A stretch of 54,828 nt of DNA. It comes from an uncultured Rhodospirillales bacterium. Lineage in GTDB: Bacteria; Pseudomonadota; Alphaproteobacteria; Reyranellales; Reyranellaceae. The stretch lies in NCBI GenBank assembly GCA_945957125.1, contig CAMFJT010000008.1, positions 1 to 54,828 on the forward strand, in the 5' to 3' direction. A model generated the notes under the pieces. That model searched no databases and was not told the DNA's origin. It was given only the letters and a program-made list of their open reading frames with translations. A program made the position numbers and the translations under genes. Below are positions 25,728-35,333 of this stretch, piece after piece. Positions within the stretch are counted from its first letter, which is position 1. Each line of letters opens with the position of its first letter.

Positions 25728-25809
25728 GCTGGGTGCGTGGCTCTCCTGAGCCGCTCCTTCATCAGGTTTCCACATCCCATGAGCAGCTCTGCAGAGCCGC
25801 GCTGCCAGG
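25728..25809. repeat. Family C repeat, diverged, inverted orientation
   Basis: Read on the - strand it starts CTGGCAGCGCGGCTCTGCAG, has CTCATGGGATG at the spacer start like the other copies, and ends with GAGAGCCACGCACCCAGC. It is the most decayed copy and the only one in this orientation. It sits between convergent genes. Confidence 0.85.
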
Positions 25810-25836
25810 AACTCAATGAGAATCATCTTTCCATTG

Positions 25837-27261
<1,425 letters not shown>

Positions 27262-27308
27262 GGCGGCAAATTAGGCCGCGCGGCGTGCCCAAGAAAAGGC
27301 ATAACTCC

Positions 27309-29840
27309 GTGCAAACCTTTGCTAAGACGGTGATCGTGCTCAATCTCATCAAAATCGGCATGGCCTTTGCCCTGGCCAGCGTGATCGTCGGGCTCGGCAT
27401 CGTGGCCGGCCTGTTCTGGCATTTCAGTCACGGCCTGCCCGACCACAAGCAGCTCGCCGACTACCAGCCTGCGACGGTCTCGCGCCTCTACGCCTCCGAT
27501 GGACGGCTTCTCGCGGAGTACGCGAAGGAAAAGCGTGTCTTCGTGCCGGTCGCCGCCATGCCCAAGCGCGTCCTGCAGGCCTTCGTCGCCGCCGAGGACC
27601 AGCGCTTCTTCACCCATCCCGGCCTCGACTTCATCGGCCTCGGCCGCGCCGTCATCGCCAACATCACCAATCCGGGCAAGCGGCCGGAAGGCGCCTCGGG
27701 CATCACCCAGCAGGTCGCCAAGAACTTCCTGCTCAACAACCAGGCCACGCTGGCGCGCAAGATCCGCGAGGCCATCCTCGCCTTCCGGATCGAGGAGACC
27801 TATTCCAAGGAGCGCATCCTCGAGCTCTATCTCAACGAGATCTATCTCGGCTCGGGCAACTACGGCGTGGCCAGCGCCGCGCTCAACTATTTCGACGCCT
27901 CGCTCGGCCAGCTCACCCTGTCGGAGATCGCCTATCTCGCCGGCCTGCCCAAGGCGCCGAACCGCTACAACATCGTGCGCAACGAGAAGGATGCCTACGC
28001 CCGGCGCGACTACGTGCTCGGCCGCATGCGCGACGACGGCTACATCACTGCCGAGGAGGAGAAGGCGGCCCGGGCCGAGAAGCTCACCCTGCGCAAGCGT
28101 TCGGCCACCGAGGTCGTGCAGGCCGACTTCTTCGCCGAGGAAGTCCGGCGCAACCTGCTGGCCGCCTATGGCGAGAAGGGCCTTTACGAATCGGGCCTGA
28201 CGGTGATGACCACGCTCGTGCCGGCTGTCCAGGATATCGCCGACCAGGCGCTGCGCGAGGGGCTCATCGCCTACGACCGCCGGCACGGCTGGCGCGGGGC
28301 CTATGCGAAGATCGCCGACGTCAAGGAAGGCAGCGGCTGGGAGGAGGAGCTCGCCCGCATCGCCCAGCGCCGTCCGCTGTTCGGCCCGCCGGGCTGGCAG
28401 CTCGCCGTCGTCACCAAGGTCGACGCCCAGTCTGTCGCGATCGCGGGCCTGCCCGACGGCGACGGCACCATCCCCTTCGCCGAGATGCAGTGGGCGCGCC
28501 AGACCCTGCCCGACCAGCGGGTCGGCGGCTTTCCGGGGCGGCCGGCCAACGTCGTGAGCGTGGGCGACGTCGTGGTGGTCGAGCGGGTCGAGAAGCCGAC
28601 CACCGGCCCGCTCGGCACGGCCTACCAGCCCAACGCCAAGCCCTATCCGCCGAAGACCTACGCGCTGCGCCAGATCCCCAACGTCAATGGCGGCGTGGTG
28701 GTGATGGACCCGCAGACCGGCCGCGTGCTGGCGATGTCGGGCGGCTGGTCCTACGGCATGAGCCAGTTCAACCGGGCGGTGCAGGCCAATCGCCAGCCCG
28801 GCTCGTCGTTCAAGCCGTTCGTCTATCTCGCGGCGATGGATGCGGGCTTCACGCCGTCGACCATCGTCGAGGACGCGCCGTTCGAATATGCGCCGGGCTA
28901 CGGCCAGCCGGTGTGGCGGCCGAACAACTACGGCGGCGGCTTCCTCGGCCCGCTCACCGTGCGCAACGGGCTGGAGAAGTCGCGCAACCTGATGACCGTG
29001 CGCATGGCCGCGCAGATGGGCATGAAGCGCGTCGTCCAGGTCGCCAAGGAATTCGGCATCATGGACAACATGGGGGCCTACCTGCCGATGTCGCTCGGCG
29101 CCGGCGACACCACCCTGCTGCGCATGACCATGGGCCACGCGATGCTGGCCAACGGCGCGCGCGAGATCACGCCCAGCCTCATCGACCGCGTGCAGGACCG
29201 CAACGGCAAGACCATCTATCGCCACGAGCCGCGCGAATGCATCGGCTGCGGCGAGGCGTCGGGCGGCGGCAAGCCCCAGGCGCCGCAGATCGTCGACAAG
29301 CGCCAGCCGTTCCACGATCCCGCCACCGTCTACCAGGTCGTGAACATGATGCTGGGCGTGACGACGCGCGGCACCGCGGGCCAGCTCGCCGCCCTCGGCC
29401 GGCCGATCGCCGGCAAGACCGGCACGACCAACGACAGCCGCGACAACTGGTTCATCGGCTCGACGCCCGACTACACGATCGGCATATATGTCGGCTTCGA
29501 CGAGCCGCGCACGCTGGGCGAGCAGGAGACCGGCGGCGGCACTTCCGCACCGGTCTACGAGCGCATCGCGCGGGTGATCTTCAAGGACAAGCCGCCGGTG
29601 CCGTTCCGCATCCCGCCCGGCCTGCGCATCGTGCGGGTCGACCACGACAGCGGCCTGCCGAGCTCCGGCCCCAACTCGATCGACGAGGCGTTCAAGCCCG
29701 GCACCGAGCCCAACGAATACGGCGCCCAGGGGCCGAATACCTCGGGCACCGGCGCGGTATCCGGCGATTCGGCAGAAGCGGCGGGAACGGGCGGCGGCGT
29801 CCGCCGGTCGACCCTGAGCGGCACCGGCGAAACCTACTGA
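27309..29840 (+). CDS. mrcA: Bifunctional penicillin-binding protein 1A
   Basis: 843 residues from GTG 27309 (GTG 27336 or ATG 27360 are possible, all before the membrane anchor). One N-terminal transmembrane segment (GMAFALASVIVGLGIVAGLF). Glycosyltransferase 51: catalytic E96 in AAEDQRFFTHPG, then GASGITQQVAKNFLLNN and ILELYLNEIYLG. Transpeptidase: S499 in PGSSFKPF, the SRN-like box EKSRNLMTVR, and K703 in AGKTGTTND. An OB-like insert lies between the domains. It polymerises and cross-links peptidoglycan on the outer face of the inner membrane. Family C-terminal tail is Gly/Ser rich and disordered. Confidence 0.95.
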   Translation: MQTFAKTVIVLNLIKIGMAFALASVIVGLGIVAGLFWHFSHGLPDHKQLADYQPATVSRLYASDGRLLAEYAKEKRVFVPVAAMPKRVLQAFVAAEDQRFFTHPGLDFIGLGRAVIANITNPGKRPEGASGITQQVAKNFLLNNQATLARKIREAILAFRIEETYSKERILELYLNEIYLGSGNYGVASAALNYFDASLGQLTLSEIAYLAGLPKAPNRYNIVRNEKDAYARRDYVLGRMRDDGYITAEEEKAARAEKLTLRKRSATEVVQADFFAEEVRRNLLAAYGEKGLYESGLTVMTTLVPAVQDIADQALREGLIAYDRRHGWRGAYAKIADVKEGSGWEEELARIAQRRPLFGPPGWQLAVVTKVDAQSVAIAGLPDGDGTIPFAEMQWARQTLPDQRVGGFPGRPANVVSVGDVVVVERVEKPTTGPLGTAYQPNAKPYPPKTYALRQIPNVNGGVVVMDPQTGRVLAMSGGWSYGMSQFNRAVQANRQPGSSFKPFVYLAAMDAGFTPSTIVEDAPFEYAPGYGQPVWRPNNYGGGFLGPLTVRNGLEKSRNLMTVRMAAQMGMKRVVQVAKEFGIMDNMGAYLPMSLGAGDTTLLRMTMGHAMLANGAREITPSLIDRVQDRNGKTIYRHEPRECIGCGEASGGGKPQAPQIVDKRQPFHDPATVYQVVNMMLGVTTRGTAGQLAALGRPIAGKTGTTNDSRDNWFIGSTPDYTIGIYVGFDEPRTLGEQETGGGTSAPVYERIARVIFKDKPPVPFRIPPGLRIVRVDHDSGLPSSGPNSIDEAFKPGTEPNEYGAQGPNTSGTGAVSGDSAEAAGTGGGVRRSTLSGTGETY

Positions 29841-29853
29841 GGCTGTCGTCCGG

Positions 29854-30825
29854 CTAATCGACCACGACGTCCGCGCGCAGCAGCAGGGAGGGCGGCAGCG
29901 GCAGGCCGAGCGCGCGGGCGGTGCCGACATTGATCGCCAGCGTGTCGGCGGTCGGCTGCTCGATCGGCAAGTCCGCGGGCCGGTCGCCGTGCAGGATGCG
30001 GTCGAGCATCACCGCCATGTAGCGAAAGCAGAGGGAGAGGCGGGGGCCGTAGGCGAGCAGCCCGCCTTCGTCGACCGTTTCGGGCCATTCGTAGACCGCC
30101 GGCAGCCTGATCGCTGCCATGCGGGCGATGAACTGCGCCCGCGCGCCGTTGAGGACGGGGGAGGCCAGGATGTTCACGGCCTCGACCCGGCTGCCGGCGA
30201 TGGCATCGAGCACCTGCTCGATCTGCCGCCGGCTGCTCGCCGGGAAGAAGGTGAGGGTGAGGCCGAGCCGGCTGCCGGCCTGGGCAAGCTTGGCGGGCCC
30301 GTCCTTCAGCCCGCTGCCCGGATCGTGCACGATCGCCACGCGGCTGGCGTGCGGCGCCATCTCGTGGAGCAGCTCGAGCCGACGCGCATCGAGCTCGTAG
30401 CCGAGCACGGCGACGCCGGTCGTGTTGCCGCCCGGCCGGCTGGTGCTCTGGACCAGGCCGCTGCCCACCAGGTCGTCCGCCAGGCCGATGATCGGGATGG
30501 TCTTCGTCGCGCGCTGCGCGGCGGCGATGCCGGGAAGGCCGAACGCGAGGAGGACCTGCGACCCGGCCTGCACCAGCTCCGCCGCGAGCCCGTCCAATCG
30601 CTCGGGTTGGCCCTCGGCAAATGCGTAGCGATAGCGGATGGTCCGGCCGTCCTGCCAGCCGAGGCGGCCCATGTCGCGGCGGAAGATCGGCTCGAACCGC
30701 TCGGTGCCGGGCGAATTCATGCGCAACACGCCGACCAGCGGCAGGGTCTGTGCGGCCGGCGCGACAGCGACCGTGGCCGGCAGCAGGAACGCTCCTCCGG
30801 CCGACAGCAGCTCTCGACGATTCAT
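29854..30825 (-). CDS. ABC substrate-binding protein, TrpX/PF04392 type
   Basis: 323 residues. Tat-like leader MNRRELLSAGGAFLLPATVA, then LPLVGVLRMNSPG. Family marks are IRYRYAFAEGQPERLDGLAAEL, IIGLADDLVGSGLVQS, SRPGGNTTGVAVLGYEL and the C-terminal ADTLAINVGTARALGLPLPP, which is the usual tail ('in place of being a chimeric sugar binder'). Such proteins are very numerous in soil alphaproteobacteria and their ligands are mostly unknown. No permease or ATPase accompanies it. It is convergent with PBP1A and divergent from prfB, so it is an insertion in the conserved rne-prfB block. Confidence 0.88.
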   Translation of the reverse strand: MNRRELLSAGGAFLLPATVAVAPAAQTLPLVGVLRMNSPGTERFEPIFRRDMGRLGWQDGRTIRYRYAFAEGQPERLDGLAAELVQAGSQVLLAFGLPGIAAAQRATKTIPIIGLADDLVGSGLVQSTSRPGGNTTGVAVLGYELDARRLELLHEMAPHASRVAIVHDPGSGLKDGPAKLAQAGSRLGLTLTFFPASSRRQIEQVLDAIAGSRVEAVNILASPVLNGARAQFIARMAAIRLPAVYEWPETVDEGGLLAYGPRLSLCFRYMAVMLDRILHGDRPADLPIEQPTADTLAINVGTARALGLPLPPSLLLRADVVVD

Positions 30826-30917
30826 CGCGGGGCAGGCTAGAGCGGCTGCCGCTTGACGGCAACGCCCCGAGTTCCAATAACCGTCGTCCCCAAGCGGAGC
30901 GAAACCGGAGTCTCGTC

Positions 30918-32040
30918 ATGCGCGCCGAAGCCCAGGCCCTTGTCACCGAAATAGAGGAGTCTCTCGAACTCCTCAGGAGGCGTCTTTGACTACGACCGTG
31001 CGGTCGTCCGTCTCGACGAGCTGAACGCGCGCGCCGAGGATCCGGCGCTGTGGAACGACCAGAAGCAGGCCCAGTCGGTGATGCAGGAGCGCACCCGGCT
31101 GGAGGCCGCGATCGCCACCATCAAGCGCCTGCGGGCGGCGATCGACGACAATGTCGGGCTGATCGAGATGGCGGAGGCCGAGAAGGACGAGGCGATGATC
31201 GCCGACGCCGAGGCCGCCTTGCGCGAGGCGGGCGCGGAGGCGCGCGCGGCGCGGCTCGAGACGCTGCTGTCGGGCGAGGCCGATCCCAACAACGCCTATG
31301 TCGAGATCAACGCGGGCGCCGGCGGCACCGAGGCGCAGGACTGGGCCGAGATGCTGGCGCGCATGTACACGCGCTGGGCCGAGCGGCGCGGCTTCAAGGT
31401 GAGCTGGCTGGAGGAGAGCGCCGGTGAAGAGGCCGGCATCAAGAGCTGCGCCTTCAAGGTCGAGGGCCGCAACGCCTATGGCTGGCTGAAGACCGAATCG
31501 GGCGTGCACCGGCTGGTGCGCATCAGCCCGTTCGACGGCAACGCGCGGCGCCAGACCAGCTTCGCCAGCGTCTGGGTCTATCCCGAGGTCGACGACAACA
31601 TCGAGATCGAGCTGGTCGACAAGGACCTGCGGGTCGACACCTACCGCGCCTCGGGCGCGGGCGGCCAGCACGTCAACAAGACCGACTCGGCGGTGCGCAT
31701 CACCCATCTGCCGACCGGCATCGCCGTGGCCGTGCAGCAGGAGCGCAGCCAGCACCAGAACCGCGCCAAGGCGATCCAGATGCTGAAGGCGCGCCTCTAC
31801 GAGGTCGAGCTGCAGAAGCGCGAGGCCGAGCGGCTGGAGGCCGAGGCGAACAAGACCGACATCGGCTGGGGCCACCAGATCCGGTCGTATGTCCTGCAGC
31901 CGTACCAGATGGTGAAGGACCTGCGGACCAGCGTCGAGCGCAGCGACCCGCAGAAGGTGCTCGACGGCGATCTCGACGAGTTCATGGCGGCGTCGCTGGC
32001 CGCCAGGGTGGGCGAGGGCGGCGACAAGAAAGCGGCCTGA
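30918..32040 (+). CDS. prfB: Peptide chain release factor 2, expressed by programmed +1 frameshift
   Basis: The first 23 codons (30918-30986) end at an in-frame TGA (30987-30989). After +1 slippage on CTT-TGA-C, translation resumes at GAC 30988 and reads [20 protein letters not shown] through to 32040, giving about 373 residues, the normal RF2 length. RF2 marks are the codon-recognition tripeptide SPF in [14 protein letters not shown] and the peptidyl-tRNA hydrolysis motif GGQ in [19 protein letters not shown]2 ends translation at UGA and UAA. GGAG lies 7 bases before the ATG. Last member of the conserved rne-amidase-PBP1A-prfB block. Confidence 0.97.
30975..30990 (+). promoter_or_regulatory. 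prfB programmed frameshift signal
   Basis: AGGAGG (30975-30980), CGT, then CTT-TGA-C. The internal Shine-Dalgarno-like sequence is 3 bases before the CTT slip codon, the same geometry as in E. coli prfB. Low RF2 slows termination at UGA and favours the +1 shift, which gives autoregulation. Confidence 0.96.
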
Positions 32041-32086
32041 TGATCGGACGGCGTCCGCGAAGGCGGGGGCGCCGGAGGAAAGCAGG

Positions 32087-33337
32087 CTAATCGGCCGGTC
32101 GAAACGGCCTGGGGGCTTGCTTGGCGGTGGTCGACGGTACCATGCGGTAATCGGATGTGATTACGGTCTTGTCGCGGGCGATGCTTGCAATGGCCGATTG
32201 CAGCTCGGCTTTCGCGGCCGGAGATTGGCCGGCGCCGGCGGTGTCGACTGCGGGAATGACGAAATCGTTGACGACCCGATTCCATAACGCGGCCTCAGTA
32301 TTGTCTTCGACAACCGCGGTCATCGTCACCACCACCTTCTTGTCCGAAAAGACAGCAATGCGCTGACCTTTCCACCCATCGGCCCGATGCTCGTACCATC
32401 CGTTCGGTCGGTCGATCGCCCACCAGAACCATCCGTAGTCGATCGCACGGCTATGGGTGCTGCGAATCCATGGCATGAACGACTGCTTCACCCACGCCTG
32501 GGGCAGCAGTTGCTTTCCGTTCCAGCAACCGCCGTTCATGTAGAGGATGCCGAACTTCTGCATGTCCACCGGGCGAAGACGCAGTCCGTACGCCGGATTG
32601 TAGGTGCCGTCGGCGTCGGCATGCATCCACTCGGCATTGTGGAAGTCCATCGGCTCGAACAATGCCTGCCGCGCGAAGTCAGGCAAACCCATCCGGACCG
32701 CATATTGAACGGCACCGCCCGCCAGGTAGGGAGTCACGTCGTTGTAGAGAAAGTCTTTGCCGACATTGGGGAGGAGAGGCTGCTTCAAGGCAAACCGCAG
32801 AACGTCGGGCGTGTTGATGAATTCTCGAAAGCGCTGCTTGGCCGCGTCGGTCTGGTATTGCGGGGTCATGGGTGCATCCAGGGCCGACATTCCCATGACG
32901 TGCTTGAGCGAGACCGCAGCGAACTTCTCTCGAGCCTGCGTGGGAAACAGCGATTTGGGCAGGAGGTCGGCAATCTTGGCTTCCGGGCTGCCAATCGCCC
33001 CACGTTGAAGCGTTGCTCCGACCAAAGCCGAAGTGACGCTCTTGGTGATCGACATAAGATAGTGCGCATCATCCTTGGCAACACCCGACGCATAGGCTTC
33101 GTACGCCAACTTGCCGTTGCGCGAGATCGCCAAAGACAGGATCGGTGCGGTCGAACCATGCATCCAGCGAGTGAGTTCGACGAGCTTCTGGGTGTTCAGC
33201 AGCGGGCGATCGGTATCCGCAACGCCGAACGGGTAGGCGGACTGACATGCCGGCTGTGATAGCGCCGGCGAATGCTGCAGGACGACAAGAAGTCCCCAAA
33301 CCAACGCATGAAAGAACACGAAGCGCATGGCCGGCAT
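32087..33337 (-). CDS. Secreted serine hydrolase of the class C beta-lactamase fold
   Basis: 416 residues. Leader MRFVFFHALVWGLLVVLQHSP ends ALSQ. Catalytic S96-x-x-K99 in YLMSITKSVTS; the second motif is in DFLYNDVTPYLAGG; DYGWFWWAIDR and later residues cover the third. Length and motifs fit the beta-lactamase/transpeptidase-like esterase family (PF00144), not necessarily an antibiotic-degrading enzyme. ATG 33337 has GAGG 4 bases upstream; ATG 33328 is an alternative. By eye the codon use is less GC-biased than in neighbouring genes, which may indicate transfer. It is convergent with prfB. Confidence 0.9.
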   Translation of the reverse strand: MPAMRFVFFHALVWGLLVVLQHSPALSQPACQSAYPFGVADTDRPLLNTQKLVELTRWMHGSTAPILSLAISRNGKLAYEAYASGVAKDDAHYLMSITKSVTSALVGATLQRGAIGSPEAKIADLLPKSLFPTQAREKFAAVSLKHVMGMSALDAPMTPQYQTDAAKQRFREFINTPDVLRFALKQPLLPNVGKDFLYNDVTPYLAGGAVQYAVRMGLPDFARQALFEPMDFHNAEWMHADADGTYNPAYGLRLRPVDMQKFGILYMNGGCWNGKQLLPQAWVKQSFMPWIRSTHSRAIDYGWFWWAIDRPNGWYEHRADGWKGQRIAVFSDKKVVVTMTAVVEDNTEAALWNRVVNDFVIPAVDTAGAGQSPAAKAELQSAIASIARDKTVITSDYRMVPSTTAKQAPRPFRPAD

Positions 33338-33452
33338 TTACCTCAGCGTGAAGCACGCGCCTGTGCGTTGACGTTATCGGGTCAAGTCAGGTCATGCAAC
33401 CGCTGCATGTATTGGGGCTCAGTCTGAGCAGTCTCGATACGCGTCGGCGCAT

Positions 33453-33890
33453 TCACTGGTCGGCCGGCAAGCTCACGAACGGATCGTGCGCTTGGATGGC
33501 CAGCCTTCCGAGCTCACCCATGTTGCGCGTGAGCAGGACGAGGCCGTGACGCACGGCCGTCGCCGCGATGATGAGGTCGGGCAGGCCGATCGGCTGACGG
33601 TGAGACCGTTCGCCGAGAAGCGCGACATGGCGCGCCGTCTCCGTATCGACAGGTAGCACGCGATCGTCGAAGTCCGTCAGGATGGCTTGAACCAGGCCCG
33701 ACAGCTCGTCGGCGCGTGCGGTCTTGCCGTCGCGGCGAAGCTTGAGGACGCCGGCGTCCATAGCGGTGATCGTCAGCACCGAGAGGAAGAGGCTCGAACC
33801 GTTTCGCTCGAGCCAGTCGATCAGGGCCGGCGCGTGCCCGTGTCGACGTGGATCGAGCATCGAAACGACATTGGTATCGAGCAGGTACAT
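33453..33890 (-). CDS. vapC: PIN-domain toxin, VapC-like
   Basis: 145 residues, a typical PIN ribonuclease. First acidic residue in MYLLDTNVVSMLD, second in SVLTITAMDAGVLKL, third in GLPDLIIAATA, fourth near LLTRNMGELG. These would coordinate Mg2+ for cleavage of tRNA or other RNA. The start at 33890 gives the canonical N-terminus and lies 2 bases after the antitoxin stop, so the pair is translationally coupled. The longer upstream frame overlaps the antitoxin and is rejected. Confidence 0.93.
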   Translation of the reverse strand: MYLLDTNVVSMLDPRRHGHAPALIDWLERNGSSLFLSVLTITAMDAGVLKLRRDGKTARADELSGLVQAILTDFDDRVLPVDTETARHVALLGERSHRQPIGLPDLIIAATAVRHGLVLLTRNMGELGRLAIQAHDPFVSLPADQ

Positions 33891-33892
33891 GC

Positions 33893-34153
33893 CTACTCGA
33901 ACTCGGAGCCGAGCGGACGGTCCTTCCATGGGCGCGCAGTGATTGGCTCGCTCATCGTTCCGGCGCGCGCATGCCGCGCCAGAAGGGCGCCGAGAGTCGG
34001 CGCGGACCGGAAGCGGCCTTGCCATTCCTTCTCGGCGATGATCATCACGGCGTCCTTGCCGTGGCGCGTCACACGTTGAGGCTCTCCCGCCAGCGCGCGG
34101 TCGAAGAGTTTGGAGAACTCGGCACGAGCTTCATTCAGAGGGTAGGTTTTCAT
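33893..34153 (-). CDS. vapB: Phd/YefM-type antitoxin partner of the PIN toxin
   Basis: 86 residues. N-terminal Phd fold MKTYPLNEARAEFSKLFDRA, then VTRHGKDAVMIIAEKEW, and an acidic/Pro-rich toxin-binding tail (WKDRPLGSEFE). GAGGAC lies about 8 bases before the ATG. Such antitoxins dimerise, bind the operon promoter and neutralise the toxin. AT-rich DNA just upstream (34170-34215, ACATAAAATAGAAAATATGT) is probably the autoregulated promoter and includes the near-palindrome TGTACATAAAATAGAAAATATGTACA-like ends. Confidence 0.92.
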   Translation of the reverse strand: MKTYPLNEARAEFSKLFDRALAGEPQRVTRHGKDAVMIIAEKEWQGRFRSAPTLGALLARHARAGTMSEPITARPWKDRPLGSEFE

Positions 34154-34178
34154 TTCAAGTCCTCGAGCGGCAACTCCA

Positions 34179-34206
34179 ATTGTACATAAAATAGAAAATA
34201 TGTACA
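34179..34206. promoter_or_regulatory. Probable autoregulated promoter/operator of the toxin-antitoxin pair
   Basis: TTGTACATAAAATAG followed by AAAATATGTACAAA: the outer TTGTACAT and ATGTACAA are exact complements around an AT-rich core. It lies 26 bases upstream of the antitoxin start. A palindrome with an AT-rich centre is what Phd/VapB repressors normally bind. Confidence 0.75.
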
Positions 34207-34234
34207 AATTAGCGCCCGCGTATTCAACAGCTCA

Positions 34235-35269
34235 TCACCCCGCCTTCCGCACCGCCCGCGCCACCTCGCCCCAGCGGTCGAGCGTCTTGCCGTCGATCTC
34301 GCGCCAGTGCGAGGCAAGGTAGATCACCAGCCGCGACGCGACGCCCCGGTAGCGGGCGATCATGCGGTCGGCGACGTCGTCCCAGCGCGCCACCACGGCG
34401 AACTGGTCGAGGATCTCGTCGGTGATCAGCGTCTGGACACGCGCGTTGTCGCCGGTCTTGAGGCAGTCGCGGAGCTGGTCGCGCAGGCCGGTATGGCCGA
34501 GGTCGTCGAACTGGAAGGCGTAGTTCGGCGTGGCGCCGTAGAAGCCGATGGTCGTCTTGGCCTCCATGATCGGGTTGGCGCGCTCCTCCGGCGTGTCGCC
34601 GGCGGCGACGATCACCGGTACGATCAGGTCCACCGCCTTCGGGTCGCGGCCCGCCCGGCGCGCGCCCTCGGCGACGCCGGGCAGCAGGCGGTTCTCGATG
34701 TAGTGCATCGAATGCATCGGATGCACGTGGATGCCGTCGGCGACCTCGCCCGCGACGCGGACCATGATCGGGCCCACGGCCGAGATGTCGACCTTGACGT
34801 CCTCATGCTCGTGGCGCGGCGGCGTCCACTGCTCGGGCAGCAGGCTCATCTTGTAGTAGGGGCCGTCATGCTTCAGCGGCGCCTCGCGGCGGAACGCCTT
34901 CAGGCAGGCCTTCACCGCCTGCACATAGTCCTTCATCTGCGGCGCGGGCTTGTCCCACTGGCTGGCGTAGCGGCGCTCGATATGCGCCTTCACCTGGCTG
35001 CCAAGGCCGAGGCGGAACTTGCCGTTGGTGTTCTGCGCCAACTCCCAGGCGATCTCGGCCGAGACCATCGGGCTCCTCGCAAAGGCGATCGCGATGCCGG
35101 TCGAGAAGTGCAGCGAGGGCGCGGCCAGAGACGCGGCAGCGATGTTCATCCACGGCACCTGATGGCCCTCGGTGAACAGCATGCCGGAGAAGCCTGCCGC
35201 CTCCACGCGGCGGGCGAGGTCGGCCACGTTGTCCCACGTGGTCGCGCGCGTCATGACGTCGAATTCCAT
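34235..35269 (-). CDS. Luciferase-like (LLM) flavin- or F420-dependent oxidoreductase
   Basis: 344 residues, TIM-barrel luciferase-like monooxygenase of the TIGR03617 type. It opens MEFDVMTRATTWDNVADLAR and has GFSGMLFTEGHQVPWMNIAA, FSTGIAIAFARSPM, NGKFRLGLGSQVKAHIERR and VDISAVGPIMVRVAGEVADG. GGGAGG is 7 bases before the chosen ATG; the extra upstream codons are not family-like. The substrate is unknown. It stands alone between the toxin-antitoxin pair and the methyltransferase gene. Confidence 0.9.
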   Translation of the reverse strand: MEFDVMTRATTWDNVADLARRVEAAGFSGMLFTEGHQVPWMNIAAASLAAPSLHFSTGIAIAFARSPMVSAEIAWELAQNTNGKFRLGLGSQVKAHIERRYASQWDKPAPQMKDYVQAVKACLKAFRREAPLKHDGPYYKMSLLPEQWTPPRHEHEDVKVDISAVGPIMVRVAGEVADGIHVHPMHSMHYIENRLLPGVAEGARRAGRDPKAVDLIVPVIVAAGDTPEERANPIMEAKTTIGFYGATPNYAFQFDDLGHTGLRDQLRDCLKTGDNARVQTLITDEILDQFAVVARWDDVADRMIARYRGVASRLVIYLASHWREIDGKTLDRWGEVARAVRKAG

Positions 35270-35333
35270 TCTTTGCCTCCCGTTGGGAGATACTGGCGCG
35301 GTTTGGCGGACGATCAAACCCCGTCGTTCCGCC

